From positions 1-64,000 of the forward strand of contig PQWQ01000020.1 of the NCBI GenBank assembly GCA_002943765.1: a DNA stretch of 64,000 nucleotides, given 5' to 3'. A program made the position numbers and the translations under genes. The stretch comes from Psoroptes ovis (lineage: Eukaryota; Arthropoda; Arachnida; Sarcoptiformes; Psoroptidae). Below, piece after piece: positions 36,230 to 48,317 of the stretch. Every line of letters starts with the position of its first letter. The stretch's first letter is position 1. Under the pieces are notes generated by a model. That model had not been told where the DNA came from and did no database searches. It saw only the letters and a list, made by a program, of their open reading frames with translations.

Positions 36230-37853
36230 ATGGCTGAACGTCGAAAACCTAGGAAAAAAGCTGAGGTAACTTCGGATAATTTGAGTGAATTCTAATTGAG
36301 TCTTAATTAATATTATTATTATTTCAATTATATTTAACAGGCATCAACCTCTAATGAAGAATTTGATAAACCAGATAAATTAGAATATGAAATTGCAAAA
36401 TATTTACGTTCAAATTTACCACCAAAACAAACAACATTATTAGGACATAAAGTTGATTATTTTATCGGTATTTTTTTTTCTATTCATTGTTTTATATTTC
36501 AATTTGATTGATTTTTGCCTTTTTCTTTTAATTGATGTCATAGCATCGAAAGCGATAGATTTATTGATGAATTCAAAATGGTCAAAAACAAATAAACGTA
36601 ATGATCAAGTATTGTTTCCAACAAGAGAATCTATTGTTGATTATATGAACATTATGTTACGACATCAATTTTTTCATCGTGCAAAAACTATTATCGTTAA
36701 AAAAGAAGTGAAAAAAATTCGATCAGATTCAATGGTAACTGATAGTCATGATGATGAATCTGTGAGAACAACAAATGAACAACAACAACAATCGAATAAA
36801 ACAAAATCTCAAACAATTCATAATAAGGAAAAAGTGAATGATGAAAAATTGATGAAATCCGCCAATGATAAAGAACAGCAATCATTGACAACAGCCGCAT
36901 CATCATCAACAACAACAACAACAACAACGAAAAAAGAAAAGAAAAAAGTTAAATTAGACATGCATATGGAACAGATATTCATCGATGCCAATGAGGTAAA
37001 CAAATATAGAAGAAATCTTGAGGCTATAACTGTAGGCAATGATTTATCGTTTTTTATTTATTTTCATTCCAATAATTATAGCCATATGTATGGATATATG
37101 ATTATATACCAATGCGTACATGGTTAATTGGCGGTGGTTTAGTAATTGCAGCGATTGCGATATGTTTATTCCCATTATGGCCACGTACAGTTAGAAATTA
37201 TGTTTATTATTTAAGTATTGCTGTTGCTGTTTTTCTATTCTTTATCATTTCATTAGCATTATGTAAGTTGAATTTGATTTATCCATTTTTAATTCGAATA
37301 ATATGTAATTAATTAATTGTTGTCCATAAATTATTATTTTCAATTATTTATCATTAAAATAGTAAAAATGGTAGTATTCGCAATTGTATGGACATTAACA
37401 TTCGGTCGTCATCATTTATGGATTTTACCAAATTTAACTGAAGATGTAGGATTTTTCGAATCATTTTGGCCATTATATAAACATGAATATAAATCGAATA
37501 ATAATAATAACAATAATAATAATAATAAGAATAAAAATAATCAAAAAAGAAATAACAAGAAAGAACGAAATAATGACAATGATAATAACGGTGACGATAA
37601 TGATGATGATCGAAAAAAGTTAATGAATGATAATGGTGATACAAATGATGATGATTATGACCACCACAATAATGGCCAAGGTGATGATGATGATGATGAT
37701 GATGAGGCGAATCATCAACAACAACAACAACAACAAATCAAAAACGGTACGAATGGTTTCGAAATTTTAGATTCGGAAGAATGTTGTGAAGATCAAAATA
37801 CTGATCGAGATGATGAACCGCCAAGAGAAATCGATGCAAGATTGAATAATTAA
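36230..37853 (+). CDS. SEC62: ER translocation protein SEC62
   Basis: Exons 36230-36265, 36341-36467, 36544-36995, 37082-37262 and 37363-37853 join in phase to 428 residues (human 399). SEC62 is a two-span ER membrane protein that works with SEC61/SEC63 in post-translational import. The start MAERRKPRKKAE, then GHKVDYFIASKAIDLLMNSK, TRESIVDYMN, HQFFHRA, the lumen-facing hairpin between two helices (LVIAAIAICLFPLWP; YYLSIAVAVFLFFIISLAL), and GRHHLWILPNLTEDVGFFES followed by PLYKHEY all match the family. The C-terminal tail is expanded with Asn, Asp and Gln runs. It is convergent with the TMEM138-like gene. Confidence 0.96.
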
Positions 37854-38193
37854 GATTTGAAAAAATTGATTTTTAAAAAAAAAGTTCCATTAAGATAATT
37901 GTACCGAATGAATGTGATTTATTATAAAAAAAATAGCGTACCACGTAACATTATGCACATTTCTTGACAAATATTTTCTTTTTATTATTATTTCTTCAAT
38001 ACCAAACAATGCAAAACAAAAAATCATATCAAATTTTTTTCATTTCAAATAAAATTCAAAAAATTTCATTCATTAAATGACCTTGAATCGCTCCATCGTT
38101 TTTCCCCGGTAATTTTTGAGCATTTTTTTGGACCAATTACCATGTCAGCTTTAGCTGATAAACGAGTTAAAGCACATCACTATGTCAATGGCA
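37854..38193. other. Convergent spacer SEC62/TMEM138-like
   Basis: 340 bp of 3' flanks with several A-rich runs. Nothing recognised. Confidence 0.5.
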
Positions 38194-38688
38194 TCATTTT
38201 AAATTTTTATGCAACGAAAAATAGTAACAAATGCCTGACAAACGTTGTAACAATTTAATGCATATAAACAATATTTTCAGCGTTGTATTTGTGTCGGTAT
38301 GATGATGATTGTTAATATCATTGATAAATGTTTGAATTAATTGTATCATCAAGAATTGTATGGTGATTGTTAATATTAAATAAGTGAAACAATTTGCGAT
38401 GATGATAATGTTTCGATAACGAAATAGATATTTTCTATTATCATCATCATCACTGTTATTTTTGAAATTGTAAATAAAATTTTCATTGAAAAATTTTAAA
38501 ATTATCAACAAAATCGATAATAATATTGATAAATTTTGAAATAAAAATAAATACAATAGCATTATCGTCAATTTACTATTATTATTGTTATTATCATTAT
38601 TATCAAATAATAATAATATCAGTAATGATAATGATAATGTATCTATGATTAAATCAATGATAATCAATAGATTATTATATAATTTCAT
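38194..38688 (-). CDS. TMEM138: TMEM138-like four-helix membrane protein
   Basis: A single exon of 164 residues (human TMEM138 is 162). TMEM138 is a ciliary transition-zone-linked protein mutated in Joubert syndrome. Four hydrophobic segments are evident. LFLFQNLSILLSILLIILKF lines up with the human segment of the same spacing, and LKILFICIKLLQRLSGICYY with the human C-terminal block LQMLFVFQRLAAVLYCY. Length, helix spacing and the glutamine-arginine-leucine near the last helix agree. The protein is rich in Leu/Ile/Asn, so composition could inflate the resemblance; another small multi-spanning protein cannot be excluded. Confidence 0.55.
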   Translation of the reverse strand: MKLYNNLLIIIDLIIDTLSLSLLILLLFDNNDNNNNNSKLTIMLLYLFLFQNLSILLSILLIILKFFNENFIYNFKNNSDDDDNRKYLFRYRNIIIIANCFTYLILTITIQFLMIQLIQTFINDINNHHHTDTNTTLKILFICIKLLQRLSGICYYFSLHKNLK

Positions 38689-39455
38689 TATTATTTCATT
38701 TTATTTATTTATTTATTTATTATAATCAACGAATAAAGAATAGAAGAATTAAATGAACGAAAAATAAATTTTAAAATGTAAAAGGTGTGTATTTGTGTGA
38801 TTGTATGTATGTAATGGTTCATGGTAAAAGCTTTACGGTCTCACGGTTAAAATAAAATAACAAAAAAAGGTTACTATGGCAAAATACAATATTCGTATCT
38901 GAACATACATTTATATTATTTAATACTTTGTGTGTATGCGTTAGGTTGGTTGATTGATTGTTCAATTCTGATAGTAATATAATAAGACACACACAATTAA
39001 ATAAGCCAAACGACAGTTTCAATTTTCAATTTTCAAGGTATAACGTATCAAATGATAAAGGTTTGTAATCATTAATATTGGTTTAATCAATTTAATAGCA
39101 ATAATAAGTAGTAGTTTATTATGATTTTGAATAATTTGATGTAAAATTAGTCCAGTTTTTTGTTTTTGTATTTAATGGTTTAGAATTCAAATAATCGGTT
39201 TATTATTGTAATTAATGTAAATTATTATGTAACATTTATATTTATTTATTTATTTATCTCCAAATATCTTTTTTGTTTATGTAATATAATGTATAGTGAT
39301 CATTGAAATAATAATAATTATAGTTATATTAAATCAATTGTAAATCGAATATAATGATGAAGATGCATTGATTAAGTTCATATTGTTGTTATCCCGTTTT
39401 TTTTCTTATTTCAAATCCATATTTCATTTTTTTTGGTTAATTCATGAGTGTTTCG
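38689..39455. other. Spacer between two small membrane-protein genes
   Basis: 767 bp of AT-rich sequence with TTTA and ATTA tandem words (38700-38722, 39236-39258). The open frame 38819-39022 has no recognisable features. Confidence 0.5.
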
Positions 39456-40291
39456 TCAATTCGTAATGCAAAGACGATATGAAAAGAATCCATGAACTAT
39501 TTGAATGATACCACAAAGTGCAGCACATATCTATTCGGGAAAATTGATTGAAATTGAATCAAATTTGAAATTTGAAATTGAATTTTTTTTTTTAATCCAA
39601 TCATATGACTTACAGAGGCAGCTTGAATATATGTATTACGTTGTGGATCGGCAAATGCTGTAACAGCAACCCAAATACCAGCGATCAACATTAATGTTCC
39701 CAGTACAAAATGAAACATGAAATCAAAACTTGCTTTTGGCAATATTGTAGCACTACCAAGTGATAATAATGCTGCAATCAACATCAAAGTAACGGTTACC
39801 CAATCGGCAAAACTAGTCAATAATAAAAAACGATCAGGATCCAATTGAACTTCACGATAATAATCATCAAAATGCATCAAGGCTAATATGAATGCAACCA
39901 ATGATAGAACCTGTTGATTTCATTCCGTTTTAGTTGTTGTTTTTTGTTAATGAAAAATGAAATAAAATAAAATGAATGAATGAAAATGCATTTTTTTAAT
40001 ACGTAAAACAAAAACAATCAACTACAATGACCATATAAAGATAATGGAAAAATATGAGCACATAACTCAAGCAATGAATATATGATTAATTGAAGGATTC
40101 GATTGTAAAGATTAAATTCTTAACAATTAAATTAAACAATTAAATAAAATGATGATGATCATTATTACCATAATTAGAAATTTTAAAAGACCCAATTTTG
40201 ATGATAAATAGCCGGTATTGATGACGATAACAGATGAACGAGCTGTTGTCGTCGTTGTTGTTTGTCGTACTTGAACAGTGGCAGTAGGCAT
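39456..40291 (-). CDS. Small four-helix membrane protein, MARVEL-like topology
   Basis: Exons 40291-40169, 39910-39614 and 39530-39456 join in phase 0 to 164 residues. A Thr/Arg leader (MPTATVQVRQTTTTTTARSS) is followed by four membrane spans: LLKFLIMVLSLVAFILALM, WVTVTLMLIAALLSLG, FHFVLGTLMLIAGIWVAVTA and ICAALCGIIQIVHGFFSY. An acidic loop lies between spans 1 and 2 (DDYYREVQLDPDRF). Size and topology suit MARVEL/CKLF-type proteins of septate junctions or vesicles, but I cannot name an orthologue. Codon and amino-acid usage are more balanced than in the low-complexity genes nearby, which suggests constraint. Confidence 0.75.
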
Positions 40292-41462
40292 TTTTGAAAT
40301 TGGAACTTTTTTGGATTGAAAACAAATTAATTCAAATATCAATTGATTGATTGACTTTGAAACAATCTAAAATAATTCAAATATAAATGATGATTCAAAT
40401 AAGAAATCAAATAAATCAAAAACTTTTTTAAAACAAAATGAATTACTTTTTGGTCAAAATTTGATAATGAAAAAAATTTGAAAAAATTTGAAAAAATTCA
40501 AAATCGTGTATATTGTGTTTATTGTATGAATGTTTAAATTGAATTGAAATTGAAATTCTCTGCAATTTTCAAATTTCTTCAAATTTTCTTTTGATTTTCT
40601 TTCCTTCCTAAGAAAAACAATCTTCAACAATCCAATACAAAAGGACAAAATGGTAAAAAAAAATGAAAAATAATAATTAGAAAAAGTATAAAATATCTTT
40701 AAAAGTAAATTCAAATATACATAGATAGACACACACACTTATAAATACACATAGACATAGACATACATTTGAATCAATGCACATAGACATAGACATACAT
40801 TTGAATTAATACATACATATAAACACACTTTCAATTCAGATTCAATTCAACTAAATTCAATTCAAAATATTATTTTTAGTTTTTCAAAAAAAATTTATTT
40901 TTTTTTATTTGAAAAATTCAAATTTCCTATTTTCAATTCTTTCTTCTTAATATTATTTCAATATATTCATTCATTTGTTTGTTCTTCGCTTGTTGATTTA
41001 TTGTTTATAGTATTATTTATTCATTTATTATTATTATTATTAATAGTATTTGAAATTTGAATACTTGTTTGTTTGTTGCTGCTGTTGATGTTTATTTATT
41101 TATTTATTTATTTATTCATTTGTTCATTTATTCAATTGTAAGTAAGTTATTTAGTTGATTGAATGTATAAATTGATTCAAGCACATTTAAATGAATGAAT
41201 TTAAGGATGTAAGGATGTATTCTTCTCTCTATGTATTTTCAATGAACAAAACAAACAAATACAAGAATCAAATGGAAGAAATTTGTGTTTGGATTAAAAC
41301 ACGATTAAAATCAACGAATCAAACTATTTTTAGGAAGAGAAGTGAAAGTAAAATTTTAAATTATTTAAAAATGATCAAATCAACATCAACTTAAATGAAT
41401 GATTCTCTCTCTCTCTTCATGTTTCAATGAATAATTATGTTAGTAGTTTCTTGTATTTAATA

Positions 41463-41542
41463 TTAGGTTGTCCGGAAAGTTTTCACCGGTTATATCGTAG
41501 AAAATAATTGGAAAATCGGCAAAAACTTTTCGGACAAACTAA
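41463..41542. mobile_element. 80-bp mariner-type MITE, copy 2
   Basis: Left end TTAGGTTGTCCGGAAAGTT; right end read inward TTAGTTTGTCCGAAAAGTT; TA on both flanks (41461-41462, 41543-41544). Read on the minus strand it aligns end to end with 30049-30128, with about nine differences in 80. Confidence 0.85.
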
Positions 41543-43066
41543 TATTTTGAATACAAAATTTCGAATGAATGAAATAAAAAAAAATGAAATTCAAAAGGAT
41601 GTTTCCTTATTGCTGTTGATGATGGTTGTTATATATTGATTTCAATGTATATTTCTTAGCCTAAATGATCAACATGATGGTTAAATGGTAAGATTCTTAC
41701 GATTATTATTTAGTTGTTCTTATTCAATTTCATTGAAATTTTCAAATGAATAAAAAGAGAAAAATTGTGACGATATTGCAGCAGCAAGCAACTGAATTCA
41801 AATTAAAATTAAAGAGTATTTCAGCTGATGTTGATCGTCGTTGATGGCTGATGATCGTAAATGGCTGTTGTTGTTGCTGTTGGTGAAGACTTTTATTGCA
41901 TTTTTATTTTATGATCAAAAGCTTCAAGGTTTTTCTATCTATTCAAATATTTATGGTTATTCATAAAATTTTTGAATATTTTCAAACAAAAATCAACGAA
42001 TGAGAGACAAACGCAAAGAGAAATGGCAAAAGTCAAATAAAACATATATGAATGGTTATATGGATGGTTGGTTAGTTAGTTGGATGGCTGGATGAATGTA
42101 TGGATGGTGAAATTGAATTGTTTACGGGTGTGTTCGCTCGCTCGCTCGCTTGTCGAATGATGTTCGTGTTTGATGTTTGGATGGTTAGATGGTTGATGAC
42201 TATTTCCAATGTATTTCGCTTGTTTTTGCTGCGAAATATCAGCGAAAACCTCCAAAGCTTTACACTCGTTCAAAATGCTTCAAAAACAAATGAATAAATG
42301 ATTGAATTGAATTCAAATATATCAAATACAAATACAAACATTTCAACTTTGAAGCGTTCATAATACGATCATAATAAACACGAAAGCTAAACGAAGCAAA
42401 CAACGAAATATTCAATTAATTAAAATAAATGAAAATATTTTTCATTTATTATTATTTCAATTTGTTTCAATTGAATTATTTGAATGATTTCCATGGTAAA
42501 TTCAATTTTTTTTTTTTTTTGATGATTACTTTGTTTTTTTCAGTATTATTTATGGCTATTGTCTATGTCTTCATGTACAAATATTACTCCTACGCATGGC
42601 ATACAAACATACATTTAACACACAAAGCAAAGAAATCTATTGATGTGGAAAGCTGTGTTTTGATGAAAATTTTTGCCCATTGACGTATCATTACGTGTTT
42701 AAAACCAATTTGAAATTGAATTGGAAAGCAATTTGGCGCTCGGATACGTTCCTTTTCAGTCCATGACATTCATTTGCATTTACATTTTGATTCAATGAAT
42801 ATGAAGCTATTTTGAAATTCTTTTTGATGAGATAACATTCAACACAATTGTTCATTGTTGCCGAACAATGATAATCATCAATGATGATAATGAGAATGAA
42901 TGATAATGAATGATTGGATCCTCCAGAAATAATATAATCCTACATATAATAATCAACAACAATATTTTGTTTTTGGATTAAATCGAGGGAAATTTTGATT
43001 GAATGAATGGTTTTGAAATGAAAAGGGTGAAACCCATCAGACAATCAAATGAAATGAAATTCCTTC

Positions 43067-43125
43067 ATTGTAAATACTCGTTGAACAATATCGCCAATTG
43101 TAAATATTCATTGAACAATCGTTCA
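43067..43125. repeat. Local tandem duplication (~30 bp x 2)
   Basis: ATTGTAAATACTCGTTGAAC (43067) and ATTGTAAATATTCATTGAAC (43097) begin two adjacent diverged copies. No function is apparent. Confidence 0.6.
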
Positions 43126-45859
43126 TCATTGTTGTTATCATCATTGTTATCATATTGAATTTCAAATTTAACAAAATTTTGAAAAATTCATCAAGTTAAT
43201 TTATTAATTTGAATAATTTTAATTAATTTTATTTTATTTTTACTCAAAAAAATAATTAACACAAAACAAGACAAATGAAAAATGGAAACAAATCTAATTT
43301 AAAAATAATTTGGCGCCAATTTTTGTCATTTATATTCAAAATAGAATAGAATTTATTTGAAAATCTTTTGATAATCTCTTAAATAATCATTTAAGAATGA
43401 CAGAATAATAATAATAATAATAAATTTTTGATGATTTTGTCTTATTTATACTTCGTTGATTTGCTCGCTCATTGCTCATTTCATCTAATAAACACATGTG
43501 TCAAGGATTTTAAAATTTTTAAAAGAATTTCAATTCTTATTTAAAAACAATGGGAATATTTGTTCTTATTTCTTTGATTTCCTCATGATTATTTAGCATT
43601 GAATCTCTGAATTTTAAGTTGGTGACTTTTAATTAATTTCTGGTAAACATACACACACACACCAACCAAGTAAACTGGTTTATTTATTTGAATTCTTTGT
43701 ATTTGTCCTATTTCCAAATAAGCAGATGTTGAATGTACATATGTGAATGCTTGTTAAAATGTCTTATAAGAAATCAACAGAATTTTAAATGAACAGAATC
43801 AAGAATCTCTCTCTCTCTCTCGTCGTCGTCGAAAGATTATAACTATTATTTTTCCTTGTATTTTGATTTCTTTGAAAAATCTATTTTAAGAACTATTTTG
43901 TTAATTCTTCATATTAATTCCTTGTTGTCTTTGAATTTTTATGCTTTTCAATGCTTTTCCAGTGAAATCAATTCATTTTCATTGAATAATTCTAATTCAA
44001 GATTATTTGTTTTCGCATTGAAATTTCAAATTTCAAATTCCTATAATTTGATTTTGATTCGAGCATTCATTCATTATTTTCAATGATATTTTAAGAAATT
44101 ATTTAAAAGGAATTAGAAATTCTTGTTAATTATAATAATTGGAATATCAAGATTATTATTATTATTATTCGATACGAAAAATCGTTGAAGCATATGTATG
44201 AGCTCTAAAATTATTCATCCATTCCATAGGCTCATCATTGAAATTCCATGATTAGTTTTGCTCCACTCGAAACATATGGTTATGATTTATCAATTTCAGG
44301 TGAATCATTATTTTTTGATATTTAAAAATTTATGTGGAATAATCAGGTTTTAACCCCATCGATTACTCACATATGAACATGAACAAATATATCGACGTCT
44401 ATGTGTCGAAAAATTTTTGAAATAAATAAATAAAAACAAATGAATCATATTTCAAATAAAACAAGCAAAGCGCGATCATAAAACACACATACATTAAGCG
44501 GCTTATGTGAGTTATGATTACATATGTATTTCGTGTGTAAACAACACACAAAAACATTGGAAAAATGATAACCCTACCACCTTAAAACAAAAAAAAAAGC
44601 AGAAGAGACAAAGACCCTCTTTGATCAATGATTAACAAATATCAATCAATCAATTAGTCATTCATAAACATGAATGAATGAAAAAAAAAAAAAACATGTG
44701 AATCATACATTTCATCATATGGAATATGTTCATTCAAAGAGAGACATTTATTTATTTGTCAAACATATAAATGATTATTCATAGCAAAAAATCTTTGATA
44801 ACCGATTTGATAATCAGTGATTTATATTTCGACGAGTGAAATAAGAAATAAGAAATCATTTCCTACGTCTTAAAATAACGACACCAAAACAACATGTGTG
44901 TTATCATTCAAAAATTTAATCATAAACTAATCAAATAAAATGATTGACAAATAAAATGAAAGTATTTCGGAGATAAGATTTTAAGAAAATTTAAATATTT
45001 TTAAAAATAAAAATTGATTTTCAACGGGTGATTTTTGGTGAGTTATTTGTTGTTGCCGTGGTCGCTGCCGTTGTTGTTGTTTGTCTCATCAAAATAACTT
45101 TTGCAAATAACATACGCACGCGTTCAAAGTTCGTTGGAAATGTTTCACACACACAGTTTATTTTCATTCATTCATGGATTTTGAGTCAAATTTTGTATGA
45201 AAAATAACGTATTTGTTGGTTTATTTTCAATTGAAAATGTGAAAATGTGACTATAGTCAATAAGGACAAAATGGTAAGTTTTATCTGGTTTGATCAAAAT
45301 ATTTCCATGAGATTTTAAACAAAATCTAAGATGATTGTTGCTTATCTTGATTTCTACGTTTACTTTTTAACAGAAAATAATCAAACTTAAACCAATTCAA
45401 TTTAACCAATTCAAACATGATCAAATCATAAACCAAAAGCATCAAATCTTGAAACAAACAACAATCATCATTCCAATGATTAAAATTCATTCATTTTGAG
45501 TCATTATTTTGATTATTATTATTTCGACAAATATTGGTTGAAATCAAATGTATTGATATGAATGTATTGATTTTATTTTCATGTTTTTAAACGTCATTCA
45601 TTCATTGATTATAAACAAATGTAAAATTGAAAAAAATGAATTTCATCACATTTTATTCAATTGTATCGCGCTCATTGATTAAGTTATTTTATTCCAATCA
45701 TTATTGACATTATTCATTCATTCATTGAATGAAAAATATTTTGCAAAAATCATCATCATCATCATCAATTATTATTGTTTTTACGACTCATTTATTTATT
45801 TGCTCATTCAATTCAATTGAAATTCAATTATTTTCAATTATTATCTAACGAAATAAATG

Positions 45860-48047
45860 ATGGGAAATTGTCTTAGTTATATGAAACAACATTGTCTATA
45901 TTCATCATCATCATCATCATCATCGACAACAGCAACAACATTATTGAATAATAATGATAATGATAATGATAATAGTAATGAAAATCAATTACAATCAGCA
46001 ACATCATCAACATATTTGAATGAAAATAGTATTCATAATAATAATTTTAATAATTTTTCATCATCATTAACAACTGAAACAACAACAAATTCATCTATCG
46101 ATTATTATATTGATATTGATGAATGTTTAAATGAAACGGAAAAAATTTTCCTCTCAGTCATTGATACAATGTAAGATTTCTTATGTTTGTTTTTAAATAT
46201 TCATAAATTAATCAATTGATTGATATTTTTATTAGAAATTTACCGCCACAATTACAAAGATTAATTGAAATTGCCAACACTGATCATGGTTGGCTTAGAG
46301 TCATAAATTCAATGATCAATGTAATCGGTACTTGTGCTGCAAAAGGTTTAGTCGAAAATGATCATATCGGACCAGCTGTGATAATTCTATTGTTAGAAGA
46401 TTCGCAGTTACCAACACGTGAATTGATACGTAATTTATTAGATCTATTAGATGATTATCTTGACATACCTATTCATAGTCCTTGTGATGAAACAATTATC
46501 AAACATCGAAACATATGTACAATATTATCATTTTTAGCTGAAAAATTAGCCGGTTCATTAGCAATCGATCTGTTATCGTTACGAATTATACGATTTTTAG
46601 AGAAAATAATCAAAGAAAAACATAATTATTTATATGTATTATTTGCATTGAATTGTTTGGAAAAATTTGCAAGGACAAGTATGTATTTCAAAATTATGAT
46701 TATATTGATAATGAAAAATAATAAACATCATCATTTTTTATTTCCATGCAGATGAAAATAAGAGAACAATACTGAAACATATCGATATAACAAAAGATTT
46801 GATTGAATTTGAAAAATATATTCAATATTTCCCAATACAATCATTTTATCATTTAAATTCATCTCAAGATTTATTACGTTATCAATTAGGTTTTTGTTCC
46901 CAGTGGTGTTTAGATAATGTTTTCTTGAAAAAAGGCCGAAAATTAACGTATAAAAAAATTGATTATACAAATTTAAATGTAATATTAAATGTTAATGATA
47001 AAACAGAATTTCTGAAATTATCACCGAATGGATTATCGGTAAGTACCTGCAGTTCATTGTTATTATTCTGATGATTTAATTCAAATTTTCAATTTAGGCA
47101 CGCTGTGATACATATACATTTGAATGTGTCAGATCCAATTACCCGGTATCATCTGGTATTTATTATTATGAAGTTATTCTATTGACCAGCGGTATTATGC
47201 AAATTGGTTGGGCAACCAAATCGACTACATTCAAAAATCATGAAGGTAGCGGTGTTGGTGATGATGCCAATTCGATTGCATTCGATGGTTGCCGTCGTGT
47301 TATATGGCATAATATGACAAATTATGAACATAATTTACCTGTTTGGAATGCTGGCGATATTGTCGGTTGTTTGATTGATTTCAATAAAAAACGTTTCATA
47401 TTCTATTTGAACGGGAAACGATGTGAAATGATTCGTAAATTTTCGAATAAAATTAGCATAAAATTTTCAACCGAACCATATTATGCAGCCGCAAGTCTAA
47501 TGTCATATCAACAATGTTATTTTAATTTTGGTCAATCACCATTTAAATATGCACCGAAAAAATATAAATATAAAGATTTCAATTCGGAAGCAATTATATT
47601 GAATAAAGATGATTATAAAGTGATACCAATGTAAGTATATTTTGATTTTCACACCATTTCAACCCAATAAAATAACTAAATTTCATTTTTATCAACCCTT
47701 TTTTTTCAACCAACCAATCAAAACAACCACATAGGCAAGTAAAATTAAAAGCATACAATAAATCGTTATCATTTTTAGCGAATAAACTCAATGGTAATAT
47801 AATGAATAATAATAATAATAATAATTTATGTAATATTTGTTTTGATAAAATGGCCAACATTCGTTTGAGTCCATGTGATCACGAGGTAAATAATTGATAA
47901 TTGAAAATTTCGTAAATTTTGAAAAAATTAATTAAAATTTCATCTCTTTTCACTTGTCCACAGGGTATTTGTAATGAATGTGTAATACAATTACAAAAAC
48001 AATGTCCATTTTGTCGTAAAGCATTCAACGATTTTGTACAGCTATGA
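45860..48047 (+). CDS. RSPRY1: RSPRY1, RING and SPRY domain protein
   Basis: Exons 45860-46170, 46236-46678, 46752-47038, 47098-47630, 47735-47885 and 47964-48047 join in phase to 602 residues (human 576). It is a probable E3 ligase. Blocks in order: DHGWLRVINSMINVI, GPAVIILLLEDSQLPTRE, FLAEKLAGSLAIDLLS, LGFCSQWCLDNVFLKKGR, the SPRY domain (GIYYYEVILLTSGIMQIGWA, GDDANSIAFDGCRRVIW, AAASLMSYQQCYFNFG), and a C-terminal RING (CNICFD, LSPCDHEGICNECVIQ, CPFCRK). ATG occurs twice in tandem (45857, 45860). The second gives MGNCLS, a myristoylation-type start that also occurs internally in human RSPRY1, so it is preferred. It is convergent with ICA69. Confidence 0.95.
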
Positions 48048-48317
48048 ATTCGTGAAAAACCCTCGATAATTTAAATGAATTGAAATCATTTGCATGTAAA
48101 AAACTAATGAAGATTTTATTCGAAAAAAAAATGTTTTTATTTTTCCCAAAAAACAGCAAACAGTTTAAAAAAGTGTTTTGTTTTCATCATCATTATCATC
48201 GTCCATCAATCATTTTATCATTTTTAATCTAATTCATATAGATTTGTAATATTTTTTTTTTTGTTTTTATTTTGTGTGTTTTTATCCGTTATTCTTCATT
48301 ATAAAAAATTGAAAAAT
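48048..48317. other. Convergent spacer RSPRY1/ICA69
   Basis: 270 bp of A- and T-rich 3' flanks of two convergent genes; no further features. Confidence 0.5.

Larger units (their letters stand above)
40292..45856. other. 5.6-kb intergenic region
   Basis: No gene is supported. Contents: a duplicated ~32-bp unit starting CACATAGACATAGACATAC (40748 and 40780), TTTA tandem runs (41094-41115), the second MITE (41463-41542), a GCTC/GCTT run (42136-42150), a ~30-bp tandem duplication (43067-43125), the palindrome TTGGCGCCAA near 43311, CT repeats (43807-43821) and a CA run (45147-45155). ATG followed by GTAAGT at 45269-45278 could be a 5' exon end of RSPRY1. Remaining open frames are AT-driven. Confidence 0.6.

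Noticed and set aside
42076..42297. Overlapping frames on both strands near 42.1-42.3 kb
   Set aside because: Mutual shadows over GGATGGTT and GCTCGCTC repeats; no homology recognised.
43311..43320. TTGGCGCCAA palindrome as an E2F site
   Set aside because: A ten-base palindrome far from any start codon; too short to claim.
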